A DNA stretch of 64,000 nt from Chrysomallon squamiferum (GCA_012295275.1 CM022665.1:16824976-16888975); one strand, 5' to 3'; positions 1-13,028 are shown, counted from the first letter of the stretch. The notes: generated from the sequence alone by a model not told the origin. Program-made: numbers and translations.

Positions 1-597
1 TAGCACAGATATTAGTATTAATATAGAATAATGTACAGAACTAAATTTACAGGTTTTACTCACTCGGATATGCATCAGTATTGGGTGGTGGCACCATTGT
101 CAATGCACAAAAATTAAAAATAATGTTAAATATTTAGAAACTTCTGGGATAAAACGTGGAGCAGGTACAACATGAATGTACATTTGTTCAGTGTAAATAA
201 ACAGGCTGACACACTCGAGAAGTAATCTTTCAGATGCTTTGCTGATGACTGAACAGGTCCAAATTTCAGTAAATTGAACAATATTTGTATATTTCCCAGA
301 TTTTGTCCAGGTTTTTTGAATTCTTGATAAATAGGGGTCCATTGAATGGAAAGTTGAGTGCATATCAAAGAAAAAGAAAAACCATCAGCTCATTATAAAT
401 AGAGTAATCTCATGATTCACTTGCAAAAGAGATTTCAAACTGCCTACATTTGTTTAAAAGCTTCTATCAACATTTTAGAACAAAAATACTTGACAGTAAG
501 AAATGTTTATTTTTAATAAATGTCACAAATAGTTTATATCAGCATTATGCATGCTCAAATTAAGAACGTATTTATATATTTTTTGTATTTACTACAG
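1..597 (+). other. FCF1: FCF1 intron (3' part)
   Basis: This stretch runs from the window edge to the acceptor (TTTACTACAG) just before the first recognisable FCF1 exon. It is AT-rich and unique-looking, without long microsatellites, and I see no exon in it on either strand. Upstream FCF1 exons lie outside the window. Confidence 0.6.
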
Positions 598-1004
598 CAC
601 AAATGTTACATTGTGGGGACCTGTGATAAGGATCTAAGAAGAAGAATACGAAAGATTCCTGGGGTACCCATCATGTATCTTTCAAAGGGAAAGTAAGTAT
701 TTTACACACATACACATGCATGTATAAATGTACACAGCCCTTATATGTATATCAAGATTTATCATTTCATGCGATGAATGGTAATCCGGTTTATGTGTGG
801 ATGTGGATTCTTCATGAAAGGTGTCCCCTAATTTTACTTGCAAGTCTTGAACATTTGAGATTGCCTGACATAGTCATCTTGTATAAAACATTTGGGCCCT
901 TTCCTAATTCATTCAGGTTTATTTTAAAATTCATATTTTTCTTTTTCTGTTTCAGATATTCTATTGAAAGAATGCCTGATGCTTTTGGAGCTCCAAAAAT
1001 GTGA
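598..1004 (+). CDS. FCF1: FCF1 rRNA-processing protein, last two coding exons (5' partial)
   Basis: FCF1 (Utp24) is the PIN-domain nuclease of the small-subunit processome, active in the nucleolus in early 18S rRNA cleavage. Two exons are visible: 598-692 and 956-1004. The first encodes [20 protein letters not shown] and then a stretch ending MYLSKG. It ends two bases into a codon at AA|GTAAGT. The second follows TTTCAG, completes a Lys codon and encodes [15 protein letters not shown] and a TGA stop. From memory, the animal FCF1 C-terminus has the same order: [26 protein letters not shown], then YNIERMPDDYGAP and the stop. The cysteine in TCDKD lies in the PIN-fold core near an acidic active-site residue. 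The 263-bp intron (693-955) reads through as an open frame for a while but is clearly intron. The N-terminal part lies upstream of the window. Possible poly(A) signals AATAAA are at 1094 and 1138. Confidence 0.95.
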
Positions 1005-1389
1005 TTTTTGATAAAGGACATTTGAGTTTTTAAAATTTTTATTTCAAATGTACATTTTTAAAAAACAACAACCAAACACATTGTTTTGTTGATAATAAAT
1101 CAAATGAAAATTTCGTTTTGTTTTGTCATTACTGGATAATAAAATGAGAAATTTATTCAGGCAAATTAAAATTTAAAGAAGAAAAAACAAATCGTAATGT
1201 TTATATTGTATTCCGTATTTCGTCAAGATTAGATTTTGTGAATGTTCATGAGAAGAGAACTCTTCTGGCCTTGTGAAATCAAAATCGCGCTCTCTCATCG
1301 AAGAAGAGCAGGTTTATTATTTACCGGAAGTAGTGTTTGAAGTTACGTTAACATGTGCTTTTATTTATGTTCAATATTTTCAAAATCAA
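1005..1389 (+). promoter_or_regulatory. FCF1 3' UTR and TRMT5 promoter region with ETS-type site
   Basis: Only 385 bp separate the FCF1 stop from the likely TRMT5 start, so this stretch must hold both the FCF1 3' end and the TRMT5 promoter. AATAAA occurs at 1094 and 1138. ACCGGAAGT at 1323-1331 is a consensus ETS/GABP site, a common proximal element of TATA-less housekeeping promoters, and it lies about 60 bp before the first in-frame ATG. If transcription starts near it, the upstream GTG-initiated part of the open frame is not translated. The promoter role is inferred. Confidence 0.5.
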
Positions 1390-2203
1390 ATGCTTCCACG
1401 ATTGCTTTTTACACGATCCTTTTTGGCGAGAGTTACACGCAAATCACAAGGTTATAAAAGTCTATGTCAAAGCAACTATCATAGCAATCAAACATTAATT
1501 AAAAACCGTAATTCGTACAAAGTTTCAACATTAAGAAGGCTTGTGAAATGGGAAGAATCGAACGATAACAAAATTGCAGTTAGTTTAACATTCTCATCAG
1601 CTTGGTGGAGATATATGCGATTATTACCACAGTTAATAAAATTAAATATGTCGGATAAATGTGAAACTGCCGAATTGCGTCCTCCTCCAAATGTGAAAGG
1701 AATGACAAAATTGGACAGAGGTTTGTTCACCACGTCTGTTGTAGTACCGGCATTAAGGATTCCAGTGAAATCTGTTAAAATGGTTTCAAAACTAATGAAA
1801 TCACAATTTTTGAAACTTCACAAAATTAAACCAGTTGCAGAGCTTTCAGACTCTGATCCAGATCGAAAATCCTTTCGAATGATTCTACTGAATCCTGGAA
1901 AGTGTTCGAGTATGGATGATGTGCCAGGTGATGTTAAACTGCTTTTAAAAGAAGATAAAAAAGAAACAAAATTTGAATATTTTACACTGGATCTAACATA
2001 TGACAACTGGAGTCTGACAGATGTTCTGAAGGCAGTATTGCCGGATAGTGCTGAAAATGTATCGGGATTCAGCATCATTGGTCACATAGCACACCTCAAC
2101 CTGAAGTCAGAAGTTGAAGATTACAAATTTGTGATTGGTAAAACATTTTCAGATTTTAACTGCTATATTTAATAATATGATTTATTCTTGAAAAGTCTAT
2201 TTA

Positions 2204-2234
<31 letters not shown>

Positions 2235-2254
2235 AGTATTCCAGCTTATTATTT

Positions 2255-2305
<51 letters not shown>

Positions 2306-2332
2306 TTAACAGAGTATTCCAGCTTATTATTT

Positions 2333-2371
<39 letters not shown>

Positions 2372-5300
2372 TTTTAGTATTTATTATTTTTATTTATTTT
2401 TTTTTTTTTTTTTTTTAACAGAATATTCCAGCTTATTATTATTATTTTTTTAATATTCATCAAATATTAAGTAGCTATTTTAACATTGTACATTGTAACA
2501 AACAACATGGAATAATAGACCTTACTCAGTATGGATGCATTTATTTCGTATTGCTATTTTGAAATGTCTTCATAACAGCTGAGTATTTGGGTTGCAAATC
2601 TTGATCAGCTGCTCTTTTTCTTTTTTTACTTTTGTGTGGATACTGGTGACAAACAGAAGTTAGTAAATGTAGTAAATGTTGTAAACAAAAATTGCATGAG
2701 TGAATTGAGTTTGAATTACAATTATTTTACTTTCCAAAATTGAGTTGCACTGATTATTTTCAATTACAAATTCCACTGCCAAAGTAAATGCATGAACATT
2801 AAAAATCTGTTTTTATGGAAACAAGGAAGTCATTATACATTATACACAGATGACATAATGAATGATACAACCTTCATTTCACTATCACAGAGGGAAATAA
2901 GGTTAGCACCAAGTTGCTTTATATGTTTAAGAAATATTGTTTTTATTATTATTATTGCAGGTCAAGTGGTTCTTGACAAAACTCCAGGCATCAGAACAGT
3001 TGTCAACAAACTGAACATTATAGATAATACATTCCGGAATTTCCAAATGGAGCTGCTGGCAGGGGAAGATAACTACATGACAGAAGCCAAAGAAAATGGC
3101 TGCGTATTTAAATTTAATTTCGCCAAAGTTTATTGGAATCCAAGATTAGGTAACATACGTTGGCACAAGCAAATATCTTACCGAATGAAAATGGTTATTA
3201 GGTTTTAAATGTAAATCTCTCATGTTGACAATATTAAAAAAAATACTGCCAGAATTCCGCAGAATAATAATTACAACTGATGTTTTCTATGTAACATCAT
3301 GCACAGATGGACTAAAGATTATTGTAGCAGCATTGTACATTTGTCAGTTTAGGCTTTATTTTGTCACTTTATTTTTTTGGTTCAATAACCCAGTATGAAA
3401 TCAGAATTTTAATAATAATTGTAATCATTAAACCTTTTATGATCAATAGAAAATAAATTATGAATCTCAGCCACACACAACAATAACATCAGGTTGATAA
3501 AGGCCTAATTTATTATTTAAGTAGAGACATTAACTATATTAAAAATATATAATAATATATCATATTACGTCAAATAGATGAATTAACAAATAAAACAAGA
3601 TAAAAAATACACTTTGTTCAACCATGTGAAATACCACTCACTTATTTATTTACAAATAATAAAAGTAGGTATTCCAAAGCACCAGCATTTATGATTCACA
3701 ATACCATTTTGACTTATTTTTGCTGACTTTTGAATACTTGATTTGTTCTCTGTTCCAGGTCCTATCCCTATCACAGTTTGACTGGAAAATTTGAAGTTTT
3801 ATTTTTCTGTTTATTGCACAAATGTTACAAAAATTAACTTAGGTTACTCAGTACAAATTTCCTTATTCAGTCTCCTCTTTGATTTGATATTTGTTTCATA
3901 AGTCCACTCCCACTTTCAAACAGGTATGCTATCACAGTAAATTCATTATCCATTCAGTTTTTGTCCATGTGTTCTTAATGTACTCTCATTATAAACTTCT
4001 TTGAGCTCCATTGTCAGGAGGAAAGGGTACTGAATGAGTCATCTTTATTGTTATAATATTATAGCCTTTACAAATCAATAAAATTGTTACCTCAGTGCTG
4101 AAAAAAAGTGCAACTTATTAAACGGAAAACAAATTGAAGCCCCTAAAAATTTGCTTTTCTAATTTATCCACTGTAAATGAATTTTGTCAATGAGATATGT
4201 TCATTCTGATTAATTTGGTATAAGAATTATGTTTGTAGTACAAGCAGAAGGGGAGTTATGAATTTTCAAAGATTTTTTACCATGTGAATAACCTAGTGCA
4301 AACAAATGATTTTTGCCAGCTATATCTTCACATATCACTATAAATGTATGTCCCTTGCAGAAATATGAAAAAAATTAGAATGCACATTTGCAACACATAG
4401 TATGACATATTATGAAATAACCTTTGTCAGAGACAGTTTCACTTCAGAATGAGCCCTTAAAAATCATGTTTTATTAAAAATGGTAATTGTGTGCAAACAG
4501 CACCACAAAATATGGAAATTGAAACATTGAAACTATTTGACTGACAATTTTGAATTTTCATTATTTTTTCACTGACATCAGGATGAAAAGATCTACAATA
4601 ATAGTTAGGGTCAGCCTTATATTTCCCAAACAGAGAATTTCTTTGGGATATCTTGTAAAAAACATGTTTTAAATGGGCAAAGCCAAGATTAAACTATGAC
4701 TGCCAGTGACACTTTTTTAGATATTTGCATATAAGATTTACAGTCTTCAATACTATGCTGACTTACAGTCCAGTGCTTGTGTATCAGAATTAAATGATGT
4801 TTTAATGGTGAAAATTTAATCAATGTGCACTCTTGATGTTGAATAATTATTTTTGTTTATTTTTCTTTAGGCACAGAACATATGAGAATAGTAGACCTGA
4901 TAAAGAAGAATGATCTTGTTTTTGACGTTTTTGCTGGAGTTGGTCCATTTGCAATTCCTGCTGCTAGAAGGGGAGCTGTTGTATTCGCCAATGATCTAAA
5001 CCCTGAGTCATTCTTGGCCATGAAAGAAAATATTGCCTTAAACAAAATAAAAACAAATCCCCAACTGTACAACACAGATGGCAGAGATTTTATTAAAACT
5101 GTTTTCAAAGTCCAGTTCTTGGACTATTTGAAGAAATTACAAAACCATGAATTTGGTAGCATTATACCAAAGATTCACATTATAATGAACCTACCTGCTT
5201 TGGCTGTGGAATTCCTTGATACTTTTAAATTACTGTGTGATGATTTCCCCAAGGACATTCAGGAAGATACAGCTATGGTGGAACATTATCCTACAATATA

Positions 5301-5901
5301 CTGTTATGGTTTCAGCAAGAGTGAAAACCCAGACGAAGATTTGAAAGGGAGAGCAGAAAGTGTCCTAGCTATGAAATTATCTGATGGTTTCCAGGCCCGA
5401 TGGGTGAGAAATGTAGCACCAAACAAAGAAATGATATGTCTCGCTATATCTCTAACACCAGAGATGATTTTTGGTGATGTTCATAACCTAGATGCTGGTA
5501 AGATAAATGAAAGATATTTAAAATTAGCTTCAACATAAATCTTGTGAAACATTTTCCTGATTCATATTTTAGATACATTGTATATTGAAAACCGTACTCG
5601 CTTAACAATATAAATTCTCCATGTTTAACATGCTGCATTTTAATATTACAAATGCTTTGTTTTATTTGAAAGGTTTACAATTTATTAATTATCATGTGCA
5701 TATATTTACTTCTTAAGGCTGATGTTTTTTCCATCCTCTTTCTCTTGTTCTGTCATTCTCTTTCTCATAGTATGTTGTCATTTTGTAAATTATGACAACG
5801 TAATATGACAAATAAACAAATTATGTTACTAAATCTTTAATGATTATGTTTTAATTTGTGATTTTGTAGAGCCAGAAGCTAAGAAAAGAAGACTCAACTG
5901 A
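1390..5901 (+). CDS. TRMT5: TRMT5, tRNA (guanine37-N1)-methyltransferase, complete, 4 exons
   Basis: TRMT5 transfers a methyl group from S-adenosylmethionine to N1 of G37 next to the anticodon, in cytosolic/nuclear and mitochondrial tRNAs, preventing +1 frameshifting. Exons: 1390-2137, 2961-3149, 4871-5497 and 5870-5901, joined as G|GT, G|GC and G|AG codons. The product is 531 aa; the human protein is about 509. Landmarks: RGMTKLDR-like segment (VKGMTKLDR) after residue 100; GFSIIGHIAHLNL near the end of exon 1; NFQMELLAGE and KVYWNPRL in exon 2; SAM-binding DVFAGVGPF at 331-339 and NDLNPES at 353-359; catalytic-region MNLPA at 418-422; VRNVAPNKEM near the end. The last exon adds a basic tail, PEAKKRRLN, resembling the vertebrate PLKRQR tail and a possible nuclear signal. 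The first 86 residues before the internal MSDK start are rich in Arg, Ser and hydrophobic residues and suit a mitochondrial presequence. A poly(A) signal AATAAA is at 5937. If intron 3 is retained, translation would stop at 5538 instead. Confidence 0.95.
2138..2960 (+). repeat. TRMT5 intron 1 with (ATTT)n array and three tandem decoy acceptors
   Basis: From about 2200 to 2415 this intron is an (ATTT)n array broken by three copies of a unit containing AACAGAGTATTCCAGCTTAT (starting near 2230, 2308 and 2417; the third has AACAGAATATTCC). Each unit gives a T-rich tract followed by CAG, so each looks like a 3' splice site. The true acceptor is at 2959-2960 (ATTATTGCAG), because only it restores the GQVVLDKTPG reading. 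Confidence 0.8.
3150..4870 (+). other. TRMT5 intron 2
   Basis: This AT-rich intron of about 1.7 kb is mostly of ordinary complexity, with only short AT-rich runs (for example near 3537-3570). It has no recognisable exon or transposon. It ends in a good polypyrimidine tract and TTTCTTTAG before GCACAGAACATATGAG. Confidence 0.7.
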
Positions 5902-6485
5902 TGAAAGTGATGTCTGAAGATGTGTGCAGTTTAATTAATAAAATTAGTGTAGCAACAAAAGACAGATTGTTCTGGGAAACTTAAGAAATTAACATTTTAA
6001 TAGCATATATGTGTGTGTTTGTTTATGTTTGTGTGTGTGTTTGTGCATGAGTATTTATATTTGATACCTATTCTTTTACAATTTTTCAGTTAAATGAAAG
6101 ATTAAAAAAGATTTGTTTACATTTTTTAAATATATTTTTTATTAGTAGTATTTTAATTTTTATTATTATTAAAGAATATTAAAGGAACCATAGAGTTAAT
6201 TAATATAAATTTTAAAAATGGAAAAAAAACCTTATCATCTTACTAAAAGAAAATTAAAGATCAAACTATCAGATATTGAATTGAAAGATGCATGTGCTGG
6301 AAGCATGAGTCAGAATAAATTAAATAATTAAGAAATGTCTTTCCATTACAACTTGATCTGTGAAAATTTACTATTAGAAGAATTGCATTTTTTACCTCAC
6401 AAATAACATAATGCCAGTTTGGCCATAAAAAGAAAAGAATTGTTTTTTAAATTCACTGGATCCACTGAATTTAACTTTTTTTATG

Positions 6486-6549
<64 letters not shown>

Positions 6550-8674
6550 AATAACTACAATGAATAATTTTAAACAAAACAAAATATAAAATTGCTTATA
6601 TAATAATATACCGAATTTTGATAATTCAAATGGTGAATTATTTTTTGGTGAATATCCAGAAAATGTTTTCAAATAAAAATTTTGTTTTCTCCTTCTTTGT
6701 TATGGATTTGTAATTCAAGGGAAATTACTGCTGAATCATTATTTGGTACTGTTTCTTTTATAGACATTTACAATTTAATATGTTTTTATTATTTCTATAG
6801 AAGCTGACACACCCAAGTGGTATTTGACATTTTATCTATAGACATATATTGAAACTATTTAATCAGGAAATAATTATTTTTATTGTTTTAATGATCATTA
6901 GCTGTGATTAATATATATATATGTATGTATATATATATATATATTTAATCTATTCATTCATTAAGTATTAAAGCTTTAAAAGATTGAGCTTTTTTTTTTT
7001 TTTTTTTTTTTTTTTTGCAGTGTAAAGTAATTGTCAGAGATGTATATATGTAAAAAATACCATGGCTGATATAGCTAAAATTTGTTATGCTTTTATGTTA
7101 GTATTTTATTTTGGAGAAAAGTAATTAGGATTGCCCTATACGCAGACTGCTATTTTGAGACTGCTCTTGCTATTATATTTCATTATTTTTATTATTATTT
7201 TTTTTTTTAAAGAAGAAGAAAACATAATTTAAAAATATACAGACAATACGTATCCACAAAGATACACTTTAATGGAAGATTTTTTAATCTTGGGCTGATA
7301 GAATAAACTTTTTTTTAAATGTAATTAAAAAGAGGAAATTCCCATTGTTATTTATGTAGTTAAAGCAATGGTTATTTCAGAGGAACAGTTTAGTGTATAA
7401 TTATTTTTTATATTTTTATTATTATTAAATAACATACAAATGTGAAAACTGCTTTGAAAAGCCTGGAGAGAACCTACTACAGTAATAGATGACCTTTGAA
7501 AGTTCTAACATTAAGAAAATCACTGTATGTATATTCTAGAAATCAGTATTTAGTTAATTTAAAAGTGGCATTGTCTAACTCGCTTTTCACATCTGCTATA
7601 TCTTGAAAGCTGAATGGCAATGCAACACGGCAATTAACATAAACGCACGGGGCAAAGCGCGTGCTTCGCTGTTCTTAACGTCATATTTACAACTAATGAA
7701 CATATTTGTGTTTGTCACCGTCATGTGTCGATTTGCTACGAAATACTCGCCATCTTAATGAGAAACGAATAACAATTAATTTTCATTTAGTATTTAATAT
7801 CATAGCAACAACCGTATTATCATCGGAGTTAAGACCTTGAGTCAAAACGCTGTAACGAGATTTAAAAAAAATGTATTTATGTATTTAATTATTTATTTAT
7901 TTTTAGAATTTACTTGATGTAAATGTGAATAGCGCCTTTGAAGACCACTCAGTTTTTCATTCTTTGGAAAACACTGAAACTGCAGTGTATTGCAACTAAT
8001 TGCAATAATTACTCACAGATGGTGAACTGTCACTAGACTAAAACGTCATTGGCTGAAAAACATGCAAAGCGTTCCAAAACGTATTTTGATCGGTGAAAGA
8101 ACAAATAAAAGATCGTTTATTGCTACTGTGTTTGTGTGTGTGTATTTATTATTATTTGTATATATAACTGTGTTTTTTTGACGATTATATCATCGTTTTG
8201 GGAGGCCTTTTTTTTTTTTTTTTTTTCTTTCTTTTTTTTGACACTCAATTATCTAACTTAAAGAATTCAGACTAATAAAATTTTGACCCATGTCACTATG
8301 TAACCTAAATGTGCTTTGCGCATGTGACGTTATTACCGGAAATAAAGAGACGTGTAGCGGACATTTTGTTGTTCTTATCACATGCTGTTTATTCTAATGG
8401 AATTAAAACAAATGAACTTAATAACAGCAAAATACTACATCACATTAGATATAGCATTATATTAGCATTTAATAGTTTCTCAGCGTCAGTTCCTAAAGAT
8501 GAGAAACGTATGCTGACAACACGTTTGCTTTCTCATTTCAGTTTTGAATAAAAACTATGCAGACCCCAAGTAACCGTAAATATTAAAATATGATACGTTA
8601 GTCTTAACAGAGTATGAAAATGTATTGTGGCTAAGTAGTGTATGTTTCGTTTTTTACAAATCATTGTAATAATT

Positions 8675-8715
<41 letters not shown>

Positions 8716-9239
8716 TATTATTATTATTATTATTATTATTAAAGTGGTGGAATAAGTAAGAAACAAGAAAATAAAATGAAACTGGTAATTATCATTAAAT
8801 TATGAGTTTAATATTTGTCATTTCTTGGCAGAACTACTGTGCAGTATACTAAAGAAATGTTTGGCTTTTTTTGCTATCACTGAGAAAAGTTAAAATAAAA
8901 AAGAGAAAAGAAAAAATAATTTTAAAGTTAAATAAAAAGTAACAAAGGAGAAAGGTGGTTGAAAAATAAATGAAGAACATTTTTAATAATTATTAAACAA
9001 ATGATAGATAGAAAAACGAAACAAACGAAGAATGGAGGAAAGAAAAAGAATTTCCACCAGTTTAAATTAACATTCCCATCATTTTCCTTAGTGGTACAAA
9101 ATGACAAAGAACAGATAAGTAGAACAGCTTACACATAAAAAACACAAATGCACGCACACTCGCCGCACCGCACTAAACGCATAAAAGAAAGAGTGAAAGA
9201 AAAATGGCGTAACAGTTTAAAACAAATAGTTCCTTTTCG
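5902..9239. other. Intergenic DNA downstream of TRMT5, microsatellite-rich
   Basis: No gene is supported here. Repeats: TG-rich 6009-6050; poly-T then (ATT)n 6500-6548; (TA)n near 6910-6942; poly-T 6990-7016; an (AAT)n run turning directly into (ATT)n at 8675-8741, which can form a long hairpin. The stretch 7570-8110 is of higher complexity. A TTACCGGAAATAAA block at 8333 resembles another ETS site, but no downstream exon can be recognised. Confidence 0.5.
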
Positions 9240-9900
9240 TCCTTCTATTTTGCACCCCCATACAGCTGCCTCGTTCTTCATTCAAACGGTGTTAATTAAT
9301 TGGCGGTGTCGTTAAACACATGTTCAAATAAATGTTTAGAGAGACACACAACATTTTGCTGGTCCGTTTCAATGAGTCGAGTCTTGGATAATCCCAAATT
9401 TGCCCAATCATGACGTCGGTGAAAAGAAGAAGTCCTCGGCATCCTGAAATTTGGCGGTTTACCACGAACAATGTGAATCTCGTTGCAGAGCCCGGCAATG
9501 TACACCTGTGTCCCTATTTCCTTACAGATTACCATGTTAAGCCTTTTGCCTATCCTTTTGCTACCTCGCGAATTGAACAAGCTGTTAAACTAAACAAAAT
9601 ATTTTCGAAGCTCTCGTTTTATTGAAGGCACGGTGGATTTGCTGTGCAAACTGTTTGTACCCCGACCGAATCGCGTTGACTTTGTCAGCTTCGGGTGTAA
9701 TTGAAACCAAATGTAGCGATTCCGTCCGAAACATTTTATGTATGAATTACCACGGCTGTCTCGTAAAAGGGAGGCACGTTTCGTGAAATTGGGGTGACAA
9801 TGTGCGTGATTAGTAAAAGAAGAGAGAAAAGCTGTCCTGCCACAGACTAAGTCTTTTTCGTGACATCTGCTCATACATTCTTTGTTAAAATTATAAAAAC
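9240..9900. promoter_or_regulatory. GC-richer, non-repetitive island upstream of FoxG
   Basis: This is about 650 bp of balanced base composition between long AT-rich stretches. Short open frames exist on both strands, but none has a recognisable domain or a convincing splice structure. Its position about 4 kb before an isolated developmental transcription factor gene makes a conserved enhancer a reasonable guess. Only position and composition support it. Confidence 0.3.
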
Positions 9901-9953
9901 AATCCGCGTACCGGGTTGTGTGTGTTTTTTTTTTGTATCTTGTTTGTGTTGTG

Positions 9954-9956
<3 letters not shown>

Positions 9957-10002
<46 letters not shown>
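9957..10002. repeat. (TA)n microsatellite
   Basis: An almost pure TA run of about 45 bp, followed by mixed TG/CA-rich sequence up to 10460. It is cruciform-prone and carries no coding potential. Confidence 0.9.
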
Positions 10003-10009
<7 letters not shown>

Positions 10010-11082
10010 ATTATTAATTTTATCTCTTATTTTATTTTCGTTCTTTAAATTATGCATACGGCATTGGTTTTAACTAGATAGGTGTTCATGTATATGTGGA
10101 CACAAACATGCATTCGTGCTTATATACATACATTCGTAGAGACACACGCTCACACATACAACCATGCATAGAGACATTTGAACACAAACATGCATACAGA
10201 TTAATAATATTTTTAATATTTTTGTTAAATATAATTTTGTCCATTAAATAAAAAATAATATGTATAAATAAATAAGTAAATAAATAAATAAATAAAGTTC
10301 TAGGGTTATTTGTTCAAGACTAATATCCTTGAACATTCATTACAACGATACAGATTTATTTTCTGCATCACATATACGCGCGCGCACACATACACACACA
10401 CAACCACACATAGACAAAAAAACACATACGTACGCACACACGCATACTTTGGCTAAAATACGCCACGTCAAGCTGCCAAAAGAAAATTGAAAGTTCGTAC
10501 TGGATACCATTTTTTGTGTGTGTGTGAGTGTGTGTGTGTTTTTTTAATTTTTTTCCTCTTACATGCGAGAATTAATTGGGGTCGGCGGAGTAATCCAGCA
10601 GGCGTGCCGTATAACGCACTGTTTCTCATTTTCGTTATTGAGCGATACTCGATACATCTCCGATACATTGTATTCTGGAAGGCGTACACGGAGCAGATTG
10701 TTTGCAGTGTGAATAAAGGTGAATAGATGCCGTAGAATAGTTAGTGCTTCGTCCAAACAACTGGCCCACAACAACTGCCGTGAATTAAATGTTTTGTTCC
10801 CGCCATCCTGCTGGAAAAAAAGAAAACAACAAAATTAGAAATCACGTGATTATTATCCTAACGCGATAACTATAAATTAGTGTATGTGCTGTAGCTGAGG
10901 ATTGAGGAATCGAATAATATATTAATAGAAACAGAAAAAAATAACGATGATTATAATAATAATTAATAATAAATAATTATTAGCTAGCACCTCTGCACAG
11001 TTTAATACACATTTGTCTGTCTGTCAAGCGATGTGAAATATGTTACTGACACATTAAAACTGTTATTTGTTAAATACATCCT

Positions 11083-11088
<6 letters not shown>

Positions 11089-11144
<56 letters not shown>

Positions 11145-11145
11145 C
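11089..11145. repeat. (AAT)n microsatellite
   Basis: An uninterrupted AAT run of about 57 bp. Confidence 0.9.
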
Positions 11146-11566
11146 CAAAACAAAGCAGTCAAATAAATGAAAAGCTAATAATTCTCTAATTTAAAAATGA
11201 TTTTTTTTGTGTTTATTTATTTATTTATTTATTTTTTAATAACTCTCACTAAAATACAGTTGAATACAAAACTTTGAGCGGGTACAACATCTCTATGTAT
11301 ACCTATATGTATGTAACTTTTAATTGCTTGTCCCAGATATATAGTATTTTTCCTCTCGATTTTCTCATCTCCTGCGACATAAGTAACCGCGACATTCACT
11401 GAGATGAAATATCAGATACTGGCATATGTAGTTATTCTAAAAACACTCAAACGATTTTATGAAGAACTTAGCAAGTCAAATGTGATTTTCCAAAATATTA
11501 TTATCATACGCAATAAGGTACATTAATATATACATTGAAATAAAAACTAAAAAATGCATTTAAACT

Positions 11567-11703
11567 AAAACTAATTATAAAATTATACAAATCGAGGAAA
11601 ACATTAATTAAAACAATATAATAAGTTCTCCTAAAACATTTTATATTAGACATTGTCGTTTCTTCCCAAAAAATTAGGTAATCTTTTTATTTTTCTTCTT
11701 CTT

Positions 11704-11754
<51 letters not shown>

Positions 11755-11796
11755 TTATTTACAGATTTATACTAACAAGTTCGATGTTCTGAATTA

Positions 11797-11850
<54 letters not shown>

Positions 11851-11981
11851 ATTATCTAATTTATACGAAAAAAAAGAAGAAAAAAAAAAAGAACATGTCT
11901 AATTTAAAATGTTTTAGGAGAACTTATTATATTGTTTTAATTAATTTTTTCCTCCATTTGTATAATTTTATAATTAGTTTT
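11567..11981. repeat. Foldback (long inverted repeat) element, MITE-like
   Basis: The left arm (about 11567-11655) and right arm (about 11895-11981) are nearly perfect reverse complements over about 88 bp. For example, AATAAGTTCTCCTAAAACAT on the left is matched by ATGTTTTAGGAGAACTTATT on the right. The roughly 240-bp spacer holds a (TTTA)n run (11703-11757) and a (TA)n run (11802-11847). There is no transposase. It may be a non-autonomous foldback or MITE element, or a local inverted duplication. Confidence 0.75.
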
Positions 11982-12159
11982 AATAGCTAGATAGATATAA
12001 ATATACATATACAGATATAAATATGCGTACAAATTAAATAATCGTAGTTTATACTAATTTTTTCTAGTTGTGTTTTAATTTATGATTATTTAAAAAAATA
12101 ATAACAATTTAATTAAATTAATTAATTGATTAATTAATTTATTTAATTGTTTATTTATT

Positions 12160-12190
12160 TATAGTGTTATTATTATTATTATTGTTATTA

Positions 12191-12222
<32 letters not shown>

Positions 12223-12270
12223 TATTACTGTTGTTGTTATTATTATTATTATTATTTATTTATTTTTTAT
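12160..12270. repeat. (ATT)n/(TGT)n microsatellite cluster
   Basis: An interrupted ATT array with TTG and TTTA interruptions. The flanking DNA is AT-rich and featureless. Confidence 0.85.
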
Positions 12271-12919
12271 TTATTAAATAATTATTTGTGTTTTTATTTT
12301 GATGTATTTTGATTTTTTTACTTTTCTTCGATTTTTTTTTTGATTTTTTACCTATACCTTATTCACGAAATATTTTTCTTAAAACACTAGAAATAACTTT
12401 CATTGTTCTGTAATCTACTCTATGACGTCATAAGTACAGACAAAAAATACTATCTAATGTTTTTGGCTTGACTGAAAACAAACAAATCAATAAATTATAA
12501 GTAGAAAATATATTTCTTCGTATCACCAAAGATACCCTTTAAAAATCTCTTTCAGGCTAACAAGAATATTTAATGCAGTGGTAATATTAATCAGATAAAT
12601 TCTGTTTAATATTATTTGCATTAATAAAATACGTTTATTTATTTCTAATATGTATGTATGTATTTAAATGTGTGTGTGTGTGTGTGTAACTCAAAGAAAT
12701 AAGCTAAATTTATTACACTAATATATAATTTTTTCTTTGAAAAAAACGTGATGAAACTAACATTGTTAAAATCGTAATTGTCTTTTGCTAGACTTGAATA
12801 AATTTTTCTTTTGATAAAAATTTAGCCAGGTTTCGAGGATAACGTAACATATACATGTGTGTGCGCTCAGGTGGTTCATTTATATCTCAGGTATAGGGAT
12901 CATAGTATTATTGTTATGG

Positions 12920-12986
12920 TTGCTGTTGTTGGTGTTGTTGTTGATGTTATTAGTATTACTACTATTGCTAGCACTACTACTGCTAG

Positions 12987-13018
<32 letters not shown>

Positions 13019-13028
13019 TTGTTACTGC

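Noticed and set aside
1273-1389. GTG-initiated extension of the TRMT5 frame
   Set aside because: A nuclear gene would be expected to start at ATG; the ETS promoter site lies inside the extension and the peptide has no family similarity.
5498-5538. TRMT5 ending with GKINERYLKLAST
   Set aside because: A good donor (GCTG|GTAAGA) and the downstream exon giving a basic C-terminal tail like that of other TRMT5 proteins fit better; the read-through is probably intron.
9292-9625. Overlapping 68-94 codon frames on both strands
   Set aside because: Mutually exclusive, no domain and no splice structure; more likely non-coding.
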